From: Paracoccaceae bacterium
GTDB lineage: Bacteria > Pseudomonadota > Alphaproteobacteria > Rhodobacterales > Rhodobacteraceae
Assembly (NCBI GenBank): GCA_902525995.1
Contig: CABZJG010000006.1
Span: 1 to 25,578, forward strand
Length of the DNA: 25,578 bases
Direction: 5' to 3'
The notes under the pieces were generated by a model. It saw only the letters and a list, made by a program, of their open reading frames with translations. It was not told the origin of the DNA and searched no databases. Position numbers and translations under genes: made by a program. The first letter of the stretch is position 1. Each line of letters begins with the position of its first letter. Of this stretch, positions 15,625 to 22,422 are shown piece after piece.

Positions 15625-16487
15625 TTGAGCATCTCCCCTTGTGCAAGCGCAGTAACCAGATAGACGCGCTGTAAAATTTGATCGGCTGTGACCAGCCCTG
15701 CGCCGATGCGCGTGACGCGCTCTGTGTCAAGTTCCACCACGGCCACAAAAGGCGCGCTGAGATCCGCAAGGCCCAAAGCCGTAAGTTGGCCTGTGTCGGT
15801 GACAAAATTCCCAAACGTGTCAAGCCCATGGCCATCAAGAGAAATCGGCAAAACTTTGACGCCATAATCGGCCTGCATCTTGGCCAGTATTTTGCCCTGC
15901 TCGGCGCACATGGAGCAGCCCTTTCCTTCAAAGCCGAATAAAATGCCGCTTGTCTTGGCCGCGTTTACAAAAGCCGCTTCCAGCTCGGCCTTGCGCTCCA
16001 GTTTATGGATGTAATTGCCTGCGCCGGTGATGGGCCATGTTGCGTTAAAATCAAGCTCGGGCTTTTGCATTAAGACCCTTTGCCAGACCTCGGCGAAGAG
16101 CGTCGCTTGCTGGCCCATAAACTTGCTAATCTGCATATAGGCGAGGATATTTTCGGGCGTGGGATCGAGCACGGCTTTATATTTGGCTTCGGTTTCCGCC
16201 GCGCGGAACGCGTCCATCTTTTCCGTGTACTGCATGGGTGTGTCGGCGGGAGTTTTCTTATGCGGTTGCGAGACCTGCGGCGAAGGAGGCTGCGCCGCCG
16301 GCGTTGGGTTTTGGATCTCTTCACTTTTTTCGGGGGCATTTTTAATCTCCGGATCGCAATAAAAATAATAGCCTGATGCTTCAGGGCGGCTGCAAAACTC
16401 GATGGCTTCGCCCAGAGCGCCGGTCGCGCAAAACGCGCCTAAAACTGCCGCGCCCCACGGGGCTGTAAATAGGGCTTTATCCAACAT
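15621..16487 (-). CDS. traF: TraF: F-type pilus assembly protein with thioredoxin-like CxxC
   Basis: A 288-residue periplasmic protein when started at the ATG at 16487, which has AGGGGA upstream and gives a clean signal peptide. A longer frame to 16571 would lie in the preceding gene and lacks a signal. After the signal comes the family segment GYYFYCDPE (39-47), a Pro-rich linker (about 56-84), a helical part and a C-terminal thioredoxin-like domain. The active-site-like motif is CSMC at 191-194. F TraF keeps the fold but lacks the CxxC, whereas some relatives have it, so this one may be redox active. It overlaps the TrbB-like gene by 11 bases and traH by 4. Confidence 0.93.
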   Translation of the reverse strand: MLDKALFTAPWGAAVLGAFCATGALGEAIEFCSRPEASGYYFYCDPEIKNAPEKSEEIQNPTPAAQPPSPQVSQPHKKTPADTPMQYTEKMDAFRAAETEAKYKAVLDPTPENILAYMQISKFMGQQATLFAEVWQRVLMQKPELDFNATWPITGAGNYIHKLERKAELEAAFVNAAKTSGILFGFEGKGCSMCAEQGKILAKMQADYGVKVLPISLDGHGLDTFGNFVTDTGQLTALGLADLSAPFVAVVELDTERVTRIGAGLVTADQILQRVYLVTALAQGEMLN

Positions 16488-16887
16488 GCTTTCCCCTGAC
16501 GGCCAACTCCACGAGCGCTTCAAGCTGGGAGCGATAAAAGGGCATATTTTTAAACCCGCTAATCTGCGCAATCACCGCGTCTGCGCGCGCGCTGTAAAGC
16601 AGCGTTGTGGGGTAATATTTGACGGTTTCCATAAGCGGATGGCCGCGCGCATCAAGATAGGTAGAAAAGGGCGAGATAGGCGTTTGATCCGCCGCTGCAT
16701 AAACGCAGGAAATCTCGCGCTGCTCACAAAAAAGACTTAAAACAGGCGCGGCCGTTTTGCAGGCTCCGCACCAGCTCACACCCACCAAAATAAAGCCAAT
16801 TTTACGCTCGCCCGCCTGTGCCCACAGGCTCGTGGGCGTCAGTGGTGCAAAAAGGGCACCTGCCAGAAAGTTGCGTCTATTAATCAT
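16477..16887 (-). CDS. TrbB-like periplasmic thioredoxin, apparently Tat-exported
   Basis: A thioredoxin-fold protein of about 136 residues with active site WCGAC (cysteines at 42 and 45 counted from the upstream ATG at 16893). The ATG at 16887 is preferred because AAAGG is nine bases from it and only three from the other. The N-terminus INRRNFLAG followed by a weakly hydrophobic stretch and WAQA fits a twin-arginine (Tat) signal. The segment YYPTTLLY probably holds the cis-proline. In F, TrbB is a disulfide isomerase for tra proteins, and its placement next to TraF and TraN agrees. The gene overlaps the end of traN part 2 and the start of traF. Confidence 0.88.
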   Translation of the reverse strand: MINRRNFLAGALFAPLTPTSLWAQAGERKIGFILVGVSWCGACKTAAPVLSLFCEQREISCVYAAADQTPISPFSTYLDARGHPLMETVKYYPTTLLYSARADAVIAQISGFKNMPFYRSQLEALVELAVRGKHVG

Positions 16888-18184
16888 TTCCATAAACCTT
16901 TTTGATTTCCTGTTGGCGCTGCATTTGCTCGCTCAAAACATCTTCGGCCAAAGTAGTTTCATCTGGCACGCTGGTCTGGGAGGCCACATCGACAAACAGC
17001 TCGGAAAAATCCATTGCGCTTGTGTCCATGGAATTGATCTGCGCAAGGCTCAGACCGGCGCAATCTGGCGTGTCTGCACTCCCAAAGGAGCTGCCCAATT
17101 GCGCGCGCCCCTGCTGCTGGAATATCCGGCCCAGCTTGCTGGGAAAGGCGCAATACTTATGAAAGCGGTTTGCACAAAACCCAAAGATACTCACAACACA
17201 TTTCGACCCCACATAGATAACCGTGCCCGCCTGTTTGAGATCATAAAGCAGCTGTTCGCCCTCAGTGCACTCATGCAGTAATCCCAAAGCCCATCCACTG
17301 TCTTTGCAACAATTCGCGCCGGTGGTGCGCTGGCACGAACGCGCTGTGCCTTCAAAGACCCGGATGTCGGCCTCATCGTGACCTGACTGACCGGCCTCGG
17401 CAATATGGGCGGCCAGTTTGAGCGCCACGGCTGCATGTGCAAAGTTCTCGTCCGGCTCCTCTGGTGCGCCGACACAATTGTCACCCACGCACACATTTAC
17501 CGGCACACATTCCGTGCTCTGTGCCCCGGCGGCGCTGCTGCATTCGTACCTGTACTCCGTGTTAAAACACTGCCCCTCATCTTCGGCCAAACATTGAGAT
17601 TCTATAAGCGTGCAGCTGGGGTCGGCCTCAAGGGGGCCGCAATCACTGCCCATCTCATTTCCCTGCGCGCAGCTATAGCGCCGCTCGGCCTGCCACCATG
17701 CGCGATAAATATCTTTTTCGTTTATCCTTCTTGTTTCTGCCCCTTGAGGATAAACGGTATTTGCAAGCGTGCAGCGCTCATTGCCCGCAAGCGCGGTGCA
17801 GCCATCTTCAAATTGCTCGTTTACCTCGCCAAAGCGGGTGCTTTGCAAGCGCGCCGCACCAAACGCATATGGGGCGTTAAGACATTCATGTATTTGCTCA
17901 TATTCAAGGCAATGACCGCTTTGATAACGCGCACATGTTTCGCTTTGCATTGTGCAGTTTGCGGAGCTTGCCAGCCCTGCGCACTCATCTGTCGGATTAT
18001 CAACTGTACAGCTGCGCACCCCGCGTTGCTCGTCGCAGTAGCTTAGCGTAATGCCCCCGCTGCTATGGCTTGCAGTGCCTGTGCAGCCCCCTGCCCAGGT
18101 TACAGATGTGCACCCCGCCCAAGCGGTCTGCGCGCCAGATGAGATGAGCGCGGCACTCAAAATGATGAACCTGGTTAGTCGCAT
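16880..18184 (-). CDS. traN: TraN part 2: cysteine-rich C-terminal mating-pair stabilisation protein
   Basis: A 434-residue secreted protein with its own signal peptide (residues 1-23, ending TAWA) and 28 cysteines. The C-terminal half carries the TraN hallmark: CCKDSGW near 292-298, then a series of cysteines (C306, C329, C337, C345) and SKLGRIFQQQGRAQLG (349-364). Two copies of a five-cysteine module occupy 68-101 and 182-215. In F, TraN is a single outer-membrane protein of about 600 residues that stabilises mating pairs through recipient surface proteins. Here the preceding gene supplies an N-terminal TraN-like portion. The start overlaps that gene's stop by ten bases. An actual split rather than a sequencing frameshift is favoured by the complete signal peptide. 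Confidence 0.92.
   Translation of the reverse strand: MRLTRFIILSAALISSGAQTAWAGCTSVTWAGGCTGTASHSSGGITLSYCDEQRGVRSCTVDNPTDECAGLASSANCTMQSETCARYQSGHCLEYEQIHECLNAPYAFGAARLQSTRFGEVNEQFEDGCTALAGNERCTLANTVYPQGAETRRINEKDIYRAWWQAERRYSCAQGNEMGSDCGPLEADPSCTLIESQCLAEDEGQCFNTEYRYECSSAAGAQSTECVPVNVCVGDNCVGAPEEPDENFAHAAVALKLAAHIAEAGQSGHDEADIRVFEGTARSCQRTTGANCCKDSGWALGLLHECTEGEQLLYDLKQAGTVIYVGSKCVVSIFGFCANRFHKYCAFPSKLGRIFQQQGRAQLGSSFGSADTPDCAGLSLAQINSMDTSAMDFSELFVDVASQTSVPDETTLAEDVLSEQMQRQQEIKKVYGND
17540..17641 (-). repeat. TraN cysteine module, copy 2
   Basis: Residues 182-215 of TraN part 2. Cysteines at 182, 191, 198, 206 and 215 have exactly the spacing of copy 1, and the central words are alike (CTLIESQC against CTMQSETC; GQCFNTEY against GHCLEYEQ). 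Confidence 0.85.
17765..17800 (-). repeat. TraN cysteine module, partial copy
   Basis: Residues 129-140 show C-x8-C followed by TL, the first half of the same module, lying between the two full copies. Confidence 0.5.
17882..17983 (-). repeat. TraN cysteine module, copy 1
   Basis: Residues 68-101 of TraN part 2. Cysteines at 68, 77, 84, 92 and 101 give C-x8-C-x6-C-x7-C-x8-C, repeated without change in copy 2. Confidence 0.85.
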
Positions 18185-19107
18185 ATGATCTCTTCTGTTT
18201 TGGAAAATTCATCACAACACGAGCTCGCCGTCAGGCTGTAATCTGCCCGTGAGTGACGACATGCCCCTGCCGAGCGGGTGGTGTCTTGCCAGCGGGCGGA
18301 GGTGTTTGGATCTGCGCTGGAAAATTCGGAAACGGTATAATGATGTGTGCATTTGTGCTGCCAACCATAACGCCACCTGTACCAGCCTTTTCTCCAAAAT
18401 TTTCCTGTGAAGCGAAGGCCTCTCACGCGGTTGGTGTATCTCATGCGTATCTGATTATGTCCGGCAGAGCTGACAGAGGTGTTTCTGGCCACGCAGGCGG
18501 CATGATTTGTAGTCTTGCAAGCAAACCGAATGAATTTACGGCAGGTCTTGGGGGTGGATGCAGCGCTTCGGGTGCAGCTATAGGTATCGAAGCGATCAAA
18601 AGATATCTGCCGTTTGATCTGGCAGCTTAGTTGTTCATTGACCCGGCGGCGTTCACAAAACTTTTCTGTGGTTTTCCCCGCCGCCCCGCCGCTGGTCGTG
18701 CAGCTTCCCTGTTCAGTGCTGAATATATCGCCAGCAATGGTGCCTTTGTTAGTATGTGCATCATTGGCCGCCCCAAACAGATTGCCCTCAGGATCAAGTT
18801 TGACATCGGGCCGCAGTTTCCTGCTGTCCTCGGCGGCCTTGAGTGCATCCGCATCCGCACCATCACTTAACCGCAAGCTGTTAAGTTCGGTCTCAAAACT
18901 GGCGCTGTTGTAGCCTGTCTCCTTCGGGTTTGCTGTCTCAAAGGTCTCAACTGTGCTTTCGATGGTCTCTTGTGTGAAGAGCCCTGATACAGAGCCCACA
19001 GCCTGAACGGCAGCTTGCGCCTCCTCGTTCATGTTCTGTGCGCCTGCCATCGATGCGCAAAAGGCGACCCAGCCCAAAAAACCCGCTATGGATAAGGCGC
19101 GCGTCAT
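18175..19107 (-). CDS. traN: TraN part 1: N-terminal TraN-like secreted protein
   Basis: A 310-residue secreted protein with a signal peptide (ends ASMAGA at about 23). The first mature part (25-125) is helical and acidic and includes FETANPKETGYNS and EGNLFGAANDAHT, similar to the N-terminal part of TraN proteins as I know them. Residues 135-310 hold 12 cysteines and an aromatic/basic patch (KFWRKGWYRWRYGW, 236-249). It ends with CCDEF and a final IICD. ATGA overlap with trbC; its stop lies inside the start of part 2. By position and family look it is the first half of a divided TraN, though it could also be a separate paralogous domain. Both halves must meet in the outer membrane if they work together. 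Confidence 0.8.
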   Translation of the reverse strand: MTRALSIAGFLGWVAFCASMAGAQNMNEEAQAAVQAVGSVSGLFTQETIESTVETFETANPKETGYNSASFETELNSLRLSDGADADALKAAEDSRKLRPDVKLDPEGNLFGAANDAHTNKGTIAGDIFSTEQGSCTTSGGAAGKTTEKFCERRRVNEQLSCQIKRQISFDRFDTYSCTRSAASTPKTCRKFIRFACKTTNHAACVARNTSVSSAGHNQIRMRYTNRVRGLRFTGKFWRKGWYRWRYGWQHKCTHHYTVSEFSSADPNTSARWQDTTRSAGACRHSRADYSLTASSCCDEFSKTEEIICD

Positions 19108-19955
19108 TGAAGCCGCTCCTGCCTGCCCGCGCTGGTCAGAAGTTCCGCCGCCGCCGCACTGGCCACATCGCCCTTCTGTGCAATTGTGCGCAGCGCAAAA
19201 GGCAGCGTGACATTGCCCGAAAGACGATCATGGGCCGGGCTTTCATCTCCCACGCATCCCGATGTTGTGCACAGATCAAAGTCTTTGCCCACCCCGATAA
19301 ATGTGGGCACCACGGCCACATCAAACCGGCGAAACACTGTGGGATCTATTAAAAAGCCCTGCGCGCTTTGCAGGTCGCCAAAAACACGCACCAGTGCCTT
19401 TTGCGTGTCCATGACCGAATTGTTCACAAAACCGCGAAACACCACGGGAACTTTAAGCTGCGCTGCATCGGCCAGAAGGGCGTTCAGCGAAGCCTCCGGC
19501 ATGGAAAAGCTGGCCAGAGCAAAAATACGTGCGCCGCCAAACCGATCCAGATAGGCCTCTTTGCCTCTGCCCGTATCCCCTTGTGTGATCCCCAAAAGAT
19601 CGCGCACGCGCGGATCGCTCAGCGCGCGCCGCCGCATGGTGTCGAAGTTAAGGTCTTGAAGGGCGCTATTATCCGGCGCGCGCGGGATGATGGCTTTTGC
19701 GCCGCCTGCGCCAAGGTCTTTGGCCGCATTTTGAGCGTCTTTGTAAAGACGCCATAGATCAATTTCGATATTTCCCGTGGAACCTTCCGCAAACCCCTTG
19801 AAATCTGCGCCAAACTCGCTAAAGTTGAGTGTGCTTGCTGTGGTGCAGTCACGCGTAGAACTTGGAATACAGGCATCCATTCCAACTTCACCCACTAAAA
19901 GCTGAGGGCTACAAGTGGCAACTACAGCAAGTGTAATCCCTATAACGCGCAGCAA
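19104..19955 (-). CDS. trbC: TrbC: F-type pilus assembly protein
   Basis: A periplasmic pilus assembly protein of the TrbC_Ftype family, about 283 residues from the TTG at 19955. GGAGG lies exactly eight bases upstream of that TTG, and the resulting N-terminus (LLRVIGITLAVV) is a normal signal peptide. The ATG at 19979 would place MGHLEEKK before it and has no ribosome site. The conserved segment FALASFSMPEASL (about 145-157) and the following RGFV block identify the family. In F, TrbC acts together with TraW in pilus assembly, and both are encoded here, separated by traU. It overlaps the end of traU by 16 bases and the start of traN part 1 by 3 to 4 bases. Confidence 0.93.
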   Translation of the reverse strand: MLRVIGITLAVVATCSPQLLVGEVGMDACIPSSTRDCTTASTLNFSEFGADFKGFAEGSTGNIEIDLWRLYKDAQNAAKDLGAGGAKAIIPRAPDNSALQDLNFDTMRRRALSDPRVRDLLGITQGDTGRGKEAYLDRFGGARIFALASFSMPEASLNALLADAAQLKVPVVFRGFVNNSVMDTQKALVRVFGDLQSAQGFLIDPTVFRRFDVAVVPTFIGVGKDFDLCTTSGCVGDESPAHDRLSGNVTLPFALRTIAQKGDVASAAAAELLTSAGRQERLQ

Positions 19956-20905
19956 TTTCTTTTCCTCCAAATGGCCCATCCAAAGCTTTCACCGCCCAGG
20001 GGAAATTCGCGCTTTGCATCAATAAATTGTGTGGAAAACCCTGTTGCCGCTATGGGCCGTGTAATCTGCCACCTGTATTGATCAAGTGGTATGATGGGGG
20101 CTGATTGCGTCTGGCACTGCGCTGATGTTCCGCTGGTTTTGCGCGCCAGCAAATACCGGTGCATACGCGCCAATACCTTTGTGGCGGCTGTCTGGGACGA
20201 TTGCACACCGCCATAGTGGCTCTTGACCTCGCCTGTGAGCGGATACATGCCGCCAGAGCATCCGTTGCACCAAAAGAGTTTGTTGATCGGAAGCCCACCA
20301 TTGGAGCTGGCCACGCAGTTTGCAGCGCAGGCCGCCTCTGCAACAGGATTGGCAAATAAAATCGCTTCGGGATTGATCAGCATTGCCAGTTCGGGATGGT
20401 TCCACAGTGGATCAACCTCGGAAATATAAGCCACGTCAAACTGCGAAGATTGCAGGCAAAGGCCATCCGTGAGAACACCAAGCCACCCAATTAAAGGATA
20501 GTTGTAATAGTGAACATGGTATTTGCTGCCCGATGTTTGCGCGCCGGTGTTGTTGTCAGAGGCCATCCCGAGATTGAAAAGGCCAAAATCAATGTTGAAC
20601 CCCAAGTTCACAAAACATCCCGGCTCATTGGCCACATCCACAAGACGCGCCGGCTCCCACAGACCGATAGATAATCCGGGGCGCGGGGGAAGGCCCGGGC
20701 AAAGGCACAGCGGGGAAGCCGGGTTGGGCGTATCGGGGCGGCTTGAGGTGAAGATCGGGATGGATCCGATCGTGATTGGAAAAACACAATCCCAGCACAC
20801 ATCAGAAACCGGATTGAGAAACTTCGATGAACACACCGCATAGGCGGGGCTACCCATAAGCCCAAGCGCGACAGTAAAAGCGATTTTGCGCATAAAACCC
20901 ATCAT
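19940..20905 (-). CDS. traU: TraU: F-type pilus assembly and DNA transfer protein
   Basis: A 321-residue periplasmic, cysteine-rich protein (F TraU is 330). A signal peptide of about 23 residues ends at SPAYA, followed by the signature region VCSSKFLNPVSDVCWDCVFP and CLCPG, and later the FWCNGCSGGMYPLTG segment. At least 12 cysteines point to several disulfides. In F, TraU is needed for efficient DNA transfer more than for the pilus itself. The ATG overlaps the traW stop (ATGA) and has GGAG eight bases upstream; an ATG immediately after is a weaker choice. Confidence 0.97.
   Translation of the reverse strand: MMGFMRKIAFTVALGLMGSPAYAVCSSKFLNPVSDVCWDCVFPITIGSIPIFTSSRPDTPNPASPLCLCPGLPPRPGLSIGLWEPARLVDVANEPGCFVNLGFNIDFGLFNLGMASDNNTGAQTSGSKYHVHYYNYPLIGWLGVLTDGLCLQSSQFDVAYISEVDPLWNHPELAMLINPEAILFANPVAEAACAANCVASSNGGLPINKLFWCNGCSGGMYPLTGEVKSHYGGVQSSQTAATKVLARMHRYLLARKTSGTSAQCQTQSAPIIPLDQYRWQITRPIAATGFSTQFIDAKREFPLGGESFGWAIWRKRNCCAL
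19964..19968 (-). promoter_or_regulatory. Shine-Dalgarno GGAGG that decides the TTG start of trbC
   Basis: GGAGG eight bases upstream of TTG at 19955, inside the traU coding sequence. It favours TTG over the unsupported ATG at 19979. Confidence 0.75.
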
Positions 20906-21531
20906 GAGCCCTGCTCCGATTTAAGGGGGATTTCTTCGACCTGCATGACCAAGCCCGCGCGCGAGATACGTGCAGGCAGATGCTGAACGGCGAATTTGCG
21001 GCTCAGCACGCCGTCTTGATCGAAATAAAACCGCCGGCCATGGGCGCGCATCAATTCCAGCGGCGCGCCAGAGGTCAGTACAAGCAGCACGTCCAGCTCG
21101 TTTCCTTGCCCCAGAGCAAACGCCACCTGCTCGGGCCGGCCGCCGTCAAACAAAATAATTTTGCGCGTGAAGGTTGATGTCTCAAGCGGATTAACCACCG
21201 TGCCTGCGCGGGCAAAGACAACGCCCCGATGATCGCTTAAATCACGGTTAACGGTCATAGACAAATCCACCTCATAGCGCAGATACACCTCAGCCGGCGT
21301 GAGCCGGGCGGCCGGCGTTGGGCGATGCACGTAGTTTTTGGCGCGCTCTATCTGCGCGCGCCGAAACGCCTCGATCTCGCCGCGCGCCTCTTTTTGCGCA
21401 AGGCGGTCATAAATTGTTTGTAAAAAATCAGGCTCGCGGATCTCGAACACTTCGCCATGCTGGCCCAAATCGGCCGCTTGTAGCGCTGCGCTGCCCATGA
21501 TGAACATGAAACATAAACCCTTGATCCTCAT
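20902..21531 (-). CDS. traW: TraW: F-type pilus assembly protein
   Basis: A 209-residue periplasmic protein, the same size as F TraW (210). A signal peptide (ends AALQA at 19) is followed by DLGQHGEVFEIREPDFL, the typical TraW beginning, a helical stretch, and the RRFYFDQDGVLSRKF segment near the end. It works with TrbC in pilus assembly. ATGA overlap with the peptidase gene upstream and with traU downstream. Confidence 0.96.
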   Translation of the reverse strand: MRIKGLCFMFIMGSAALQAADLGQHGEVFEIREPDFLQTIYDRLAQKEARGEIEAFRRAQIERAKNYVHRPTPAARLTPAEVYLRYEVDLSMTVNRDLSDHRGVVFARAGTVVNPLETSTFTRKIILFDGGRPEQVAFALGQGNELDVLLVLTSGAPLELMRAHGRRFYFDQDGVLSRKFAVQHLPARISRAGLVMQVEEIPLKSEQGS

Positions 21532-22088
21532 AGCGCGTCGCCCTCGTCCGGAAACGTGCCAAAAAATTCTGCAATAGTACGCAAGCGCGTCTTCGATGGC
21601 AGGGGCGCGGAAAAACCAAGCGCTGATGATTGCAATGAGACTGCCCCGACAATGGAATAACGACTGTCTATACTTGTGGGTGTGTCTCCAAAGGCCAGAA
21701 CATGGCCGGCAGGCACAACCGCGCCGATACGCGCCGGGCTTAACCCAAGCTCTTGGGCCTCGGGGCTGAGCTCAAACCGCTGCCCGCCCACCTCAATGGC
21801 GGTTGCAAAATAGGTGATTTCATCTCCGGGCAAGCCGATAACACGCTTGACCATGACCTCACAGAAGCCGCACACCGTGTCCAGTTCCGCCGGTATATCA
21901 AAGGCCACATAAGCGCCGCGCCATGGTGTGGTGATCCATTTCGAGACTAAAAAACCATTGCTCTTAATGGATGTGGTTTCGTTCCAAACCACCTCAAAAA
22001 AGACTATAATCACCACAAGGGCCGCCACGGTTGCGCAGGCAAGCCAAAAGAGCGCTTTTCGAGCGTATGTCCAAAGCCGCTTAATCAT
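21528..22088 (-). CDS. TraF-type signal peptidase (family S26) of the transfer system
   Basis: A 186-residue inner-membrane serine protease from the ATG at 22088, which has GGAG six bases upstream and overlaps the trbI stop by eight bases. An upstream frame to 22157 lies in trbI. One membrane segment spans about 12-34. The nucleophile candidate is S40 in NETTSIKSNG, and the general base is K81 in VKRVIGLPGDE. Box E reads FGDTPTSIDSRY at 133-144. Relatives are TraF of RP4 and TrhP of R27, which mature the pilin (by cyclisation in RP4). This one probably processes the pilin of this system, whose gene is not in the window. CGFC at 73-76 is an added cysteine pair. The name traF is avoided because the F-type TraF is also present. 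Confidence 0.92.
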   Translation of the reverse strand: MIKRLWTYARKALFWLACATVAALVVIIVFFEVVWNETTSIKSNGFLVSKWITTPWRGAYVAFDIPAELDTVCGFCEVMVKRVIGLPGDEITYFATAIEVGGQRFELSPEAQELGLSPARIGAVVPAGHVLAFGDTPTSIDSRYSIVGAVSLQSSALGFSAPLPSKTRLRTIAEFFGTFPDEGDAL

Positions 22089-22422
22089 GGGCGGCTCCGG
22101 GAATTTCAATATGCCCAGTGATGTCGCGCACGCCTGCAATAACCGGCAAATCCGCAATAATCACAACATTGTACTGCGCGGCAATTTTCTCCAGCTGCGC
22201 TTGCACATCCGCTTCAAACTTCCATAACCCCTCTTTTGTGATGGGCTTCTGCCCAAGGCTTTCAACAAAAGTTTTCAAAACGGCGCGTCGGTCAAAGCTC
22301 ACAAGCGTGGGCTGCGGCCTGTGCACGCCAAGACGGTCCTGATTGTGAAGCAAAAACACGCTAAAGAGCGCGTTGATCAAAACAACAAGCACAATACCAA
22401 GACCAATTGAGGCGTGTTTCAT
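22081..22422 (-). CDS. trbI: TrbI: F-type transfer system protein
   Basis: A 113-residue protein with one N-terminal membrane helix (about 5-26) and a periplasmic, partly helical domain. The segment RPQPTLVSFDRRAVLKTF and the length fit the F-type TrbI family (F TrbI is 128), and the place between traC and traW is as in F. TrbI influences pilus length and retraction in F. The ATG at 22422 overlaps the traC stop (TAATG); an upstream GTG inside traC is possible but unneeded. Confidence 0.88.
   Translation of the reverse strand: MKHASIGLGIVLVVLINALFSVFLLHNQDRLGVHRPQPTLVSFDRRAVLKTFVESLGQKPITKEGLWKFEADVQAQLEKIAAQYNVVIIADLPVIAGVRDITGHIEIPGAAHD

Noticed and set aside
17405..18046. A 213-codon plus-strand frame opposite traN part 2
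   Set aside because: Cysteine-rich coding on the minus strand gives Ala/Thr-rich plus-strand shadows; no ribosome site and no domain.
18175..18184. Sequencing frameshift or pseudogene as the cause of the two-part traN
   Set aside because: Part 2 begins with a full Sec signal peptide immediately after the stop of part 1, which a simple frameshift would not produce.
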